A DNA stretch of 64,000 nt from contig CAUWAG010000004.1 of assembly GCA_963556695.1 (NCBI GenBank), positions 1,240,001 to 1,304,000 of the forward strand, written 5' to 3'. Below the pieces are notes generated by a model. That model worked only from the letters and a program-made list of their open reading frames with translations. It was not told where the DNA came from and searched no databases. This document shows, piece by piece, positions 43,814 to 53,190 of the stretch (position 1 is its first letter; each line of letters starts with the position of its first letter). The stretch is from Anthostomella pinea. Taxonomy: Eukaryota > Ascomycota > Sordariomycetes > Xylariales > Xylariaceae. A program made the translations under genes and the position numbers.

Positions 43814-44916
43814 ATTCTCTGTGCGCAGTGGGCTAGGCGGCCCGGACTTGTACTCGGACCACCCGGCCCGGGCATGTACTCAACGGGCGGACCTTTTACC
43901 TCCGGGGTGCCTGGTAATGGACATGACTTGTCATCGTCTCCGGACTGGCGCCCGGCTACGTCCCGTCGCTTCGCACCAAAGCCACAGCGGCTATTGCCTT
44001 GCGCGTCGTTGCAGACCATCTGCTCCCCTGTTTGAGTTGAGTTGGTCCCATCCGGAGGGAAAACAAGACGATACAGGAGCACAGCGACGATGAGGCCGCG
44101 GATATCCTGAGGCGTGTTTCCATATCCTGGACGAGAGGGATGGCCCCGTGGACAAACGAAAAGTCCGGCAATAAAGGTGCGGCTTATCGGGAACCACCCG
44201 TTAGCGCAGCAACGAGTCGGAGTTTGTTTCTAAGGAAGAAAACGCATTGGAAACATACTTGAGGAAAACCTCCGAATCGTTATGACATCTGTGTAGACGT
44301 GACAGCAATGTTGTCTACTGCAAAAGTCTGTCTACTGTCCGTTGGCAGCGGAAACGCTCTAGATCAACTGGTTCTCTATGTTGATGAGGTCTATTGGAAG
44401 CGAAGGGCTAGCCTCGACGCCGCGCGTCCGCCGGACGTGCGGCTACACCACTGGCCATATAAAACCACGTCTCTCGACACGTCTCCAACGCGACTGCGCT
44501 TGGTTGTGTTCTTACGTACGAAAGAAGATTCTGCTCACAACACTCCACGACGTGCCAACCCCTTTTGTGGGGCTACCCACAGCGCCCAGTTCTTCACGAT
44601 CGAAACTAAATTACTCCTAACTCATAGATATCGTTCCAGGCCAGTCGCGCCTACTACCAGGCGTTTGGTAGTCAGTGGCATGCTTTCAGCAGTATGACAT
44701 GGATGGCGGCCACGTTGCCTTCAAGAGTGAGGGGCTTACCCGAATTTCGGCCGAGGTTGGGATTCCAGGCGGCCTGCCTCCGGCCTGAGCTCAGGTCGAA
44801 TCCAACAGACATGTGGCCGGCACGGCATATCCCTTGCAATTGGAAATCCACTCTCAACTGAACACGCGTTCGTCCAAATAAGATGGCACTCGCACCAAAG
44901 CTACATTTTTTTCGCT
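43814..44916. other. No supported gene
   Basis: Several frames over 100 codons exist on both strands in this GC-rich DNA, none with motifs or consistent composition. Confidence 0.4.
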
Positions 44917-45780
44917 ATGCCGCGACCTATTCGGGAACTGCGAGGTTCGTCACGTGCGGTGAGGTGTGCAGTAGGTTGGTTGTGTGTCACCAAAGTCCGG
45001 AGTAAAATCTCCTGGGGTTTAGGCTTAGGTGTGGCTTGTCATTGCCTTCAGTTGGCATCCCCTGGGCACCTGTCAGATCATCAGGAGACCTGCTCGAGTG
45101 CATGGGCAGCCATGTTTTACGATGTACTGAGGTTTGTGCCCTTCGAGGGACGGCATCCTTCTAGAAGCTCTCTAGTGAAAAGACTCAAGGCTCGACAAGC
45201 AAAATGTCCTGAAGGTTTTACCATATACACAGCATGCCGCCGATCAAGGCTATCTTTTGGAAGTAAGGGCATCGGGTACCTTGCCGTAGCGCAGATTCCA
45301 CGTGCGATCTTTGTGCTTCAAAGTCCCGAAGCCCTTGAGGTGATCGGATCAGCACTAAGAAACCGACCGATCCTCTCCTACTTCAAGATGGACATCGCCT
45401 GTGGTGTGCTGGGATTTCTCGACGGGACACAAAACACAGAACCTTGGGAGCACGCGGTGTCAGTCAACATGTATGGACGCTTAGCTAAACTATCCCGAGC
45501 ACCTGTTGTTCCGTTCATTTGCTCTTCTCGGTCAACAACTCGGTCAACAACTCGTTCACCACGATCTTCTCGTATTCGCGCACCACGATCTCCTCGTATT
45601 CGCTTCTCCGATGTGTTCACCACATGGATGTATTCACCACATGATCTCAGCGGCACGAGCCTTCGTGATGACCGGCTCGTTTGGATCCGCCCATCTTATA
45701 TCTTCCTACCCACCTATACGGAGGTTCACATCTGCGAAGTTACCGGAATGGCGGAGGCTGTATTGCAGTCAAACGAGTAG
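44917..45780 (+). CDS. Possible 287-codon protein, unrecognised
   Basis: A single uninterrupted plus-strand frame of 287 codons starts at ATG 44917. Its middle (residues 65-190) has balanced composition (FEGRHPSRSSLVKRL, IPRAIFVLQSPEALEVIGSA, GVLGFLDGTQNTEPW). A Ser/Arg-rich insert (about residues 205-230) comes from two short tandem duplications at 45529-45604. I see no known motif, signal peptide or membrane segment. The N-terminal 60 residues look less protein-like, so the true start may be an internal ATG such as MFYDVLRF near 45112. It may be a lineage-specific gene or a chance frame. Confidence 0.35.
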   Translation: MPRPIRELRGSSRAVRCAVGWLCVTKVRSKISWGLGLGVACHCLQLASPGHLSDHQETCSSAWAAMFYDVLRFVPFEGRHPSRSSLVKRLKARQAKCPEGFTIYTACRRSRLSFGSKGIGYLAVAQIPRAIFVLQSPEALEVIGSALRNRPILSYFKMDIACGVLGFLDGTQNTEPWEHAVSVNMYGRLAKLSRAPVVPFICSSRSTTRSTTRSPRSSRIRAPRSPRIRFSDVFTTWMYSPHDLSGTSLRDDRLVWIRPSYIFLPTYTEVHICEVTGMAEAVLQSNE

Positions 45781-47230
45781 GCGTATTTGCCATAAGGTGG
45801 GAAATGATCCTTCGCCGGGTCATCGACGTTGAAATCGAACCCCTCTAGTAGATATGTGAGCAAAGTGCCAATTCTCGCCTGACTCTAATCCAACAGCTCA
45901 TCTGAATAAGTGCGCAGAATTTCGCGTACCATTGACTGGAGGGTGGTTATCGACCGAGGGGGCTCTGAAGGTCTCATCGACCCAGCCCCCTTCATTTCGA
46001 TCCAATATTTACTCAATGGGGACGAGTAAGACATACTTATGTGTCATGTCCTGTGATCAGCACCGTCCTACCCCTATGTATAACTTTTGCGTTGGACGTA
46101 CTAAACATCCGTAACCTGAGATCTGGCATGAGATATTCCGTCTGATCATAACAACCAAGCGAACCCCATCGACGCCATAGCTGCCGCGTGGTGTTAGCCC
46201 GTAAAGCCCAAAATGTAAGTACTGCCAAAATAAATCGCTACCATGGCGGCATTGCGGTTCTGGATATACGTCCTGATTTCGGCATGGCATGCTGTGTTCT
46301 CAGGGTCAAAGTGGGACGATGATGATATGATTAATCATTTCCTTCAATTTGCTGTGTTGGGAGCATGAAGTCTCCTCTTTCAATCTCAATGCCCATATGA
46401 CTCCATCGAAACCCTCCTCTGCTCCATCACCAAGTTTTCTGGCGTTAGAGGATCACACACAATGTGAAGACGTATCCTTGAATGTGAGTTGATAAGTTTC
46501 AAATGGACCATCGTGTATTGATGTGCTCTGGTTCTGTTTTGTCCCGGTACATGTACCGGACCACTCGGCCATCTTGCCATTCTCGAGGCAGCGCGAGAGA
46601 CCTCCAATCCATACGGAATCCATCTGGCCACCCCGACACAGCCGCCGCCACACTGGTTTGACTTATGTCGTATGCGTGTATTTGTGCTTGAAAATCGTCC
46701 TCCGCCGGGAATCGAACCCTCCTGCTGGTGCAATCCGAAACGTGGTCTTAGTCGAAACGCCACTCTTGTTACCATGATAAACTTTTGAATGGCCCATTGG
46801 GTATTGATGTTATCTGGTTCTGTTTACTCCCGGTACATGTATCCTGCCAATAGAGTCCATGGTTCCCAATCTAGCAGTTGATATTGTTTTGAATCTCGCA
46901 TCTAGACTCTGTCGCAACCTTAAAAAACTCGATAAGTTTACTTTTTGTGGCTTATACTTGAGCTTTGCTCCTCTTCGCCCCGCACTCTAACGTCTATGAC
47001 TCAAGCGAAACCGTCGCTACAGGCAAAAGTTCACGCACTTATATAGACGTATCCTCGCAATGGAATCTCGCAACGAACTTCTTCTCTTCCCTACATACCA
47101 TCGTTTATTTGATCAAGGTTGCGGCAGAGCCTGAATTGATTCCACATCATCGATACCGTCTCAATCTGCTGGGTTGGGAACACGAAGTCTCTTCCCTACA
47201 TCACCGAGAACACACCGCAATTTCCTCAAA
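45781..47230. other. Intergenic with diverged direct repeats
   Basis: Two pairs of imperfect direct repeats lie here. About 46495-46557 matches about 46781-46841 (shared gtattgatgt and cccggtacatgta). About 46345-46380 matches 47161-47196 (caatttgctg-gttggga against caatctgctgggttggga). The second partner is the leader of the gene at 47231. A tRNA-like B-box lies near 46710 on the minus strand. No protein gene is supported. Confidence 0.5.
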
Positions 47231-48040
47231 ATGAATAACGGTTACACCACACCACAACACCCAGTGATACCTGGACCCGGCAACGCAATGCCAGACGGCG
47301 CTCGCGGTGACACCAATGAGTTCAACTGGCCTGATGCGTCATACGATGTGCGCGGCTCGTGCGGCGGCCACTGCGTCAGCACAGTGGCACACGAACCGGG
47401 CTGCCAGAACCAAGTCAACTACAACAATACCGACGACGAGGACAGTTCCTTCCTAAACGTGGATGTCACAAACCACTGGGGCGCCGTCTCGCCGTCGGGT
47501 TGGGGGAGTCCCGTCGGCGCTGCCAACACTGCAATGGACGTGTCGTTGGGCAACAATGCAAATATGTACCCGGGACCAAACTCTGGGAACCATGGTCCAT
47601 CCTTTGGCCAGTACGGGGCGGGCTACTGCTCGAACGGAAATATCCGCAACCCCACGGTATCTGGCGGCTGGCGTTCTCCGAGCGGCTACCACGAATGGCT
47701 CAATACGACGGGCAACTACGGAGCAGGTCACCAGCCACCCTTCGTGCCGCACAATGGCCGCTCCATCACTGGGCTTCCCCTATTCCACTACTGCCAGGGC
47801 CAGTGAGTGAACCCGTATTCTCCATTCCACGACCCACCCCTACTCATTGTTACATGACCCAACCCTATATGTTTTTGGCCTATGTGCCCTAACGAGGATG
47901 ACGATGCTGACAGCTGCCAAAGCCAGACAGGCCCTCCCAAAATGAGTCAGCCCACCCGTGCTGGCGGCCCAACCGACGTCAATTGGCCCCGCTCAAACGG
48001 CCCCTGGGGTAATACCACCGGACACCGCGGTTTTGGGTAG
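47231..48040 (+). CDS. Gly/Asn/Trp-containing low-complexity protein, two exons
   Basis: Exon 1 (47231-47802) and exon 2 (47914-48040) join in phase across a 111-base intron (GTGAGT donor, CTAAC branch site, CAG acceptor), giving 232 codons. The protein is hydrophilic and rich in Gly, Asn, Pro, Ser and Trp (DTNEFNWPDASYD, NHWGAVSPSGWGSPVG, and TDVNWPRSNGPWGNTTGHRG at the C-terminus). It has a few Cys residues (GSCGGHC, GYCSNGN). The NW-P motif occurs near both ends, hinting at an internal repeat. There is no signal peptide or membrane segment. I do not recognise a family. The clean splice and continued composition across the intron are the main evidence that it is real. Confidence 0.55.
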
Positions 48041-48754
48041 GCCTGCCTCTTTCCCCTCCAGTACGAGCTAGACGAGCCAGAGGCTAATCATCGAGTAGTC
48101 CACCTGGGTATGGACGTGGCATTCGGGAATACCCCCCCTATTAGATATAGGTGATGGTCTGTATTCTGGATGTTCTGCTTGATGTCTAGAAGGATGGGAG
48201 CTCGGCCCATCCGGAAGGGCACTCAAGTACTAGAAACAGTCCAAAGGTAAGCTGTACCACGGGCAACAATACCAGCCCAACCGACAGGATACCCCGACAG
48301 CTGGAATCAGCTGAATTCGCAAGGTTAGCTATGGCGAGATCAGACTAATGGTGTATGGTTGTGATAACGCAGTGGGTATTCTAGCCACAAAATCACAAAA
48401 AGAATACAGAAAGTTCAAAAGACAAGTGAGAGACGCTTTGACTGTATCAGCCCCCAGAGACAGACCGACCGCAGGAAAAGGAGACACGGCTGCCGTAGAT
48501 CACTGCTGGCATGGCGCTCCTCTTCCCATTTCAGAGACTGAGGCAATCCATTGTTGACTGCCACTCCGCAGCCACCTTCGAGTAGGCCTCTAAGCCCGTC
48601 GCTCTAACCAGAGTCCAAAGCAACCATTGGTCAGACACGCTGAGCCGCCTCTTAAGCCAACCCAGGAGCGACTCAAGTTGCTCAACCTCCATGCATGAAA
48701 CGATGCAGCCACTGCGTTATCGCGATGCCGCCACCCATTCGCTTTCCGAAAAAT
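48041..48754. other. No supported gene
   Basis: A 69-codon plus-strand frame (48348-48557) is open but unrecognised. Nothing else is seen. Confidence 0.4.
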
Positions 48755-50011
48755 TCATAGTGGGGTGGTCAACAGGTTGACTGCCACGAAGATACCGCCA
48801 AGCACATTGAACACTACCAGCACACCGTCCTTGGCCAGCCAGTCGTTGACGAAGTACGTCAGACCGAATGTCAGCAAGTTGCGAGCGTCGATGGCCACGA
48901 ATGCTGGAAGAGCATTAGGAGGCACCCATATTCGTTGAGATTATGGCTCGCCCCCTTCACTCAATTCCGGGTGGCCATCAACAACGTAGCCAAACACGCA
49001 AGCATTCGAGAAAGCCAGGGTCATATTTGCCAGACCGACGCACGTCAGCACGGGACGGGCCCGCTCCAATATATGTCTGATAGTGTATCGTGGCTCCGAA
49101 TTCAAAATCCGAAAAACCCAGCAATGCCGGCCAAGAACGACACAATGATCGAACGGGTTTGTAAATGCACGGTTTCTCTTGGCGAGCCGCAAGCAGACCC
49201 AGTCGTTCAGCGGTCCAGTCGTTCAGCGGTCTAGACGGGTTTTCCCCTGCGAATGTGAGGATGGACGGGACAATGAGATCAACCCAGTTCCCGATACCGA
49301 AAAGTTGTAGGGAGGCGCCATGAAGATTGCACCATTCACCACGCTGAAGACCATAATCCACGTCAGGGTGACCCCGTATAGCCGAAACGCCCATAGTACG
49401 GCAGGGTAACAGAAGATAACCATGTGCCCGGAGAAAATCTTCCAAAGGACCAGGAGGGTGTCTCGGTATAGATCCCGCTTTATAATCTCAGGATGCGCAG
49501 ACATGGGCCCTTGGGCTCTGCCGGTGTTCCGGCCTGAGCCGCTACCATTGGCCTCTCTCTCTTCTGTTTATACCCTGATCCCATATATGCCGTCGCCGGA
49601 ACGAGAAACACCACCAGAGGAAGGAACGTGATGCCGAATAGTATAGCGCACCAAATCAACGTCCATCGCCACCCTTGTTCCTGTAGTATGCGTTAGGATA
49701 TGTGTACCCCAGGAAAAGTTGTCGATAAGACTCGCCTCAATGATAGAGCCAGCGATCAAAGCACCGCGGCTAATACCACACGCCAAGAACACATTCCAGA
49801 CTGCACGCGTGGTCGCGCGCTCATGCACGAGGTACATGCCCGCAAACGCGCACTGGACAAGGACTTCATATGGCCCCATCCCCAGCACACTCCAGATGGG
49901 AGATCCCAGAAAGCTGCTATGGTTCTTCGAAAGAGCGCCCCAGATGATACCGGATAACATGATGATGCTTGATATCACGTATAGGGGCCGTCTGTCGACC
50001 TTCTTCGCCAT
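48755..50011 (-). pseudogene. MFS transporter gene, 5' truncated and frameshifted
   Basis: The minus frame begins abruptly inside a transporter (KKVDRRPLYVISSIIML, then VLGMGPYEVLVQCAFAGMYLVHERATTRAVW and GISRGALIAGSIIE), a DRRP-type loop between membrane segments 2 and 3. After frame changes it continues with IIKRDLYRDTLLVLWKIFSG, LTWIMVFSVVNGAIF and PPYNFSVSGTGLI, then VLTCVGLANMTLAFSNACV. It ends with ARNLLTFGLTYFVNDWL and VVFNVLGGIFVAVNLLTT, like the last two membrane segments. Stop at 48755. The first membrane segments and start are missing and at least two frame breaks are present. The pattern is that of fungal MFS transporters of the drug/anion type; the substrate cannot be read. Confidence 0.75.
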
Positions 50012-50094
50012 CGTGTGTGGAGACGAATAACGGGAGCCCGATGAATAAGATGGCCAAAGCCTTTGCTTTTTGACAGTGCGTTTACTGTTATATA

Positions 50095-50400
50095 GAGCTC
50101 CGCGACGAGTTCCGCAGGGTGGTGTATCGGCATGCGCTGGAGCTGGGCATGGAAGTAAGGGTAGGGACGCGCGTGTAGGTCTATTTCGAGGATGACGATG
50201 AGAATGGCAAGGTGCTGGCGGCTGAGGGCGTGCGAAGTAGGGCCCAGAAGGTTGAAGGTGTCGGGTGATGCGGTTTATCTCAGCTGGTTCGATGCGGATG
50301 AAATCATGAAGGACCTGGATGTGCAGTTCTCGACGAACTATGGGGATAAGGATATATCGGAAAATGTGCTCTGTGGCGTATTTAGCTTGAGCACATAACG
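50095..50400 (+). pseudogene. FAD-dependent monooxygenase fragment
   Basis: The plus frame reads ELRDEFRRVVYRHALELGM and EVRVGTRV, a TAG, then VYFEDDDENGKVLAAEGVRS. In another frame it reads SGDAVYLSWFDADEIMKDLD. This order matches the middle of salicylate-hydroxylase-like flavin monooxygenases (the LR--L---A---G--V--G strand, then the A-FDADEI segment). Only about 100 codons survive, and the Rossmann N-terminus and C-terminus are absent. It lies about 80 bases from the truncated MFS pseudogene, in divergent orientation. Confidence 0.55.
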
Positions 50401-51484
50401 TTATTGGTCATTCTATGGGATCACCTGACTACCTAGACAACTTTTAGAGTTCTTCTTTTCTAACTTCTTCTTCTTCCCCCCCACCCCATCCCCCTTGTTC
50501 TTATCTTCTTTCAGTACAGATTATTCTGAAATCTTACAGCATGTTTGCCAGCCGGGGCCTGATGTGCGTTCATCGCGTCGCCAATAAAAAATGGGCAGAA
50601 TTTTCGCGTTGGCGCAATCAACCTCCTCAGAAGAAAGGTACCTAGGTAGCCCCTATCTTGGCCCCACCCCAGTCCCTCAACGCCCCTTGCAGCAGAGACC
50701 CGATCGCGCAAAGGATTTGCGACAAGACGACGCCTCGCCGCTCATCGACTGGAAGCTGGCGTACCCCAACCCACTGCCAACGTGGATCAGTGGCCGGCGA
50801 TGCCGCGCACCCATCCCTACAGACGTCAATTCCGGGCGCGTCGTAGGCCATGGAGGACGGCGCCACTGTCGCCAGGTGTCTAAGGCGGGCGCGTCGGGAC
50901 CATGTGCGGGGGGCTGTTGCGGCCTTCGAGGCTTTGCGCTATGAGCGGGAGTGCTCTTCCTAGAATACGGGGGGTCAGACGCGCGGTATTTGGCATAAGG
51001 CTGACTTCTCGGTCGCTAAGAGCGCGGTTACGCTTGCGGCGCGAGGCGTGGCTGTTGAACCTTGAAGCGGAGAGTTGCGCTAAGGAGTACCACGAGGAAA
51101 CGGTCCCGGTGCTGCGGGAGTCCGGCTTGCGCATACGAAGGTCAACGGAGGCGCGAAATTTACACGTTCCCGAAGGCAGGAAGGGTCCTCGGAGTATATC
51201 AATGATGATGATGGATTAACTAATGGTAGTGATGGTGGTGGTACTTCGTGATGATTGGGTAGTCCTCAACTATTTTTTGTCTGGACTCTTGGTCCTCATG
51301 ACTTTTCTGCCCTTCCTCCAATTATTCTTCCATCCATCCATCCATCTACCCAAAGACGACCGGAACGCCCCCAATATGCCCACCTCCAGATGCCAAACGC
51401 CGGATCCCAATATCGAATTGATGTTGATGTTGTGTTTGTGTTGTATGTACAGGGTGGAATGAGAGGGTGTAGAGGATAGATGTA
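50401..51484. other. No supported gene
   Basis: A C/T-rich tract lies near 50450-50500 and gtacctaggtag near 50638. A ccatccatccat run lies near 51330. No gene is recognised. Confidence 0.45.
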
Positions 51485-51804
51485 TCACATGTGTCCGTTA
51501 ATCATCTCCCTAGCGATGACGGGCCAGCCGAGGACGAGGCCCATGCCGGGGATGTAGCTGTTTGAGAAACCAGGTCAGCAAGCTGCTGTCAAGTGCTTGG
51601 TACGGTGCTGGTTATAACTTACAGGGCGGCTACTCCAGCTCGCGCCTTCAGAAGGCGGCCCCAGTTTCCGGGCTGCGAGCCGCCGAAGCTCGGGCGCGGC
51701 GACGTCGTCGCTGGCTCGATGGAGTGGATGAACTGTCGGAAGGCCGACACCTTGGGCGTCCGGAGACGGGCGGCGGCTCGGGCTGCGGACGTGGCGGCGG
51801 ACAT
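51485..51804 (-). CDS. Small predicted mitochondrial membrane protein, two exons
   Basis: Exon 1 (51623-51804) and exon 2 (51485-51557) join in phase across a 65-base intron (GTAAGT donor, CAG acceptor) to give 84 codons. The N-terminus (MSAATSAARAAARLRTPKV) is rich in Ala, Ser and Arg with no acidic residues, typical of a mitochondrial targeting peptide. The C-terminal end (GVAALYIPGMGLVLGWPVIA) is one membrane span ending EMINGHM. The size and layout suit a small inner-membrane or respiratory-chain accessory protein. I cannot name it. It is too short to be found easily without its intron. Confidence 0.65.
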
Positions 51805-52812
51805 GATGTTTTGTCGTTGGTGATTGGATTTTATGGATGGGTGGGTGGAGAGTGTCGAAGTGAATTGTTGGATGAGTCGAGAGGTTTCTGATGAGCAGAA
51901 GAGAGGAGAGATGTCTGTTTATAATTGTGTATGTGGATGACTGACTGAGTGAAGATGATGTCTATGGAATCATTCCTCAAGAAGCAACGGCACACGGGTC
52001 TCCTTTATAACAATGACCCACGACGGAATCCGACGACGATCCAAACGACAGTCCCTGCTGATGCCACGATGCCTCCACGCTCTCTGTCCCTGTCGGTGCC
52101 GATTATCTTCCAGTACGTACCGACCTACTCTCGCCTAACGAGCTGAACATACGAGCTGAGCACCGCAAAATCCAATCTGGAAGGGTCCCGACGACATGGC
52201 TGACGGGCCTCGACCTGCAACGCTGCGGCGAACGGCGGGTCGAAGACATACCCAGCCCGCCGGATCGCCGCACTCGGGTGCTTTATGCTGTGTATCAGAC
52301 CACGCGGCCCCAAAGTCCCAGCGAATATCCACATGTGGGAATGGGGAAGTACTAAAATCGGATGACAGCTGTGACCTGTCAGGTGCCTGTGCAGGGGCTC
52401 GGTGAGCGGCGGGCTTACAATGAGCCGTCTTGCATGTGTCAACAGTCAAAGGAACCGGGGATGAGAAATCAGAGTGCGCTGATTGGCGGGCCTCGCCATG
52501 TTGGACGAGGACCAGGCTGACGTTGGAAAAGGCCTGTCATTCGCAGGATGGGTGACGACGGTCTCGCCTGTCGGGTGGTACGATGGATGTGGTGTGACAG
52601 TGTGATCGGTATGGGCCGATGGCCATCCCTGAAAGCGGGTCCAGGTCCGGGGGATGCGCTGCGGGACATTCTTTCCCCGGTGAACATGCCACAAGTTACA
52701 ACTCTAGCTTGGTCCCTGAACAAGATATCCTACCTTCTTTCTGTTCAGCTGGTGTCGTCGCATTGATCTCATCGTCTTGGCCGGGCAGAAATATGTCCTA
52801 GAGATGAGGTGC
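51805..52812. other. No supported gene
   Basis: The first 200 bases are the promoter side of the small mitochondrial protein. No other gene is seen. Confidence 0.4.
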
Positions 52813-53190
52813 TCACCACGGACCGCGGCGCTCCTCCAGGCTGCGAAGGGCAGAAAGCTGCTTCCACTTGGAACACGAGTGCATTGCTGACTTTCTTGGA
52901 GTCTCACGTTCCTGACCAACTCGAATAGTTTCCTCGTAAAGTTCAGCTCCATGAGGGACACCGTCGCCTCTGAATTTGGACTCAGAAAGCGGCAATCGAG
53001 TTGATATGCCGCCCACAGAGCTGTCTAGCTGGACCGTCCGACAGGTCTGGTGTCGCATGGCCTTCAGGTCGTCACGGCGTGCTTTCCCTGGATCTCCAAG
53101 CATGAAAGCCCACACGCGGGTTTCCCACGCTTCCGCCTCCTGGCGATTGAGCGGCGGGGGTGACCAAGAATCAACTAAGCCGCTTCATAC
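52813..53190 (-). CDS. Possible exon, unrecognised
   Basis: A minus-strand frame open from about 53186 to a TGA at 52813 reads protein-like sequence (LNRQEAEAWETRVWAFMLGD, KARRDDLKAMRHQTCRT, KWKQLSALRSLEERRG). The final codons are followed by GTGAGC, a possible donor, so this may be one exon of a larger or decayed gene. No family is recognised and no partner exon was found. Confidence 0.25.

Noticed and set aside
46690..46780. tRNA-like B-box (ggttcgattcc) on the minus strand with a cggcggagga end
   Set aside because: The T-stem pairs at only three positions and no 5' acceptor strand matches, so it is not a functional tRNA. Kept only as a possible SINE-like trace in the findings.
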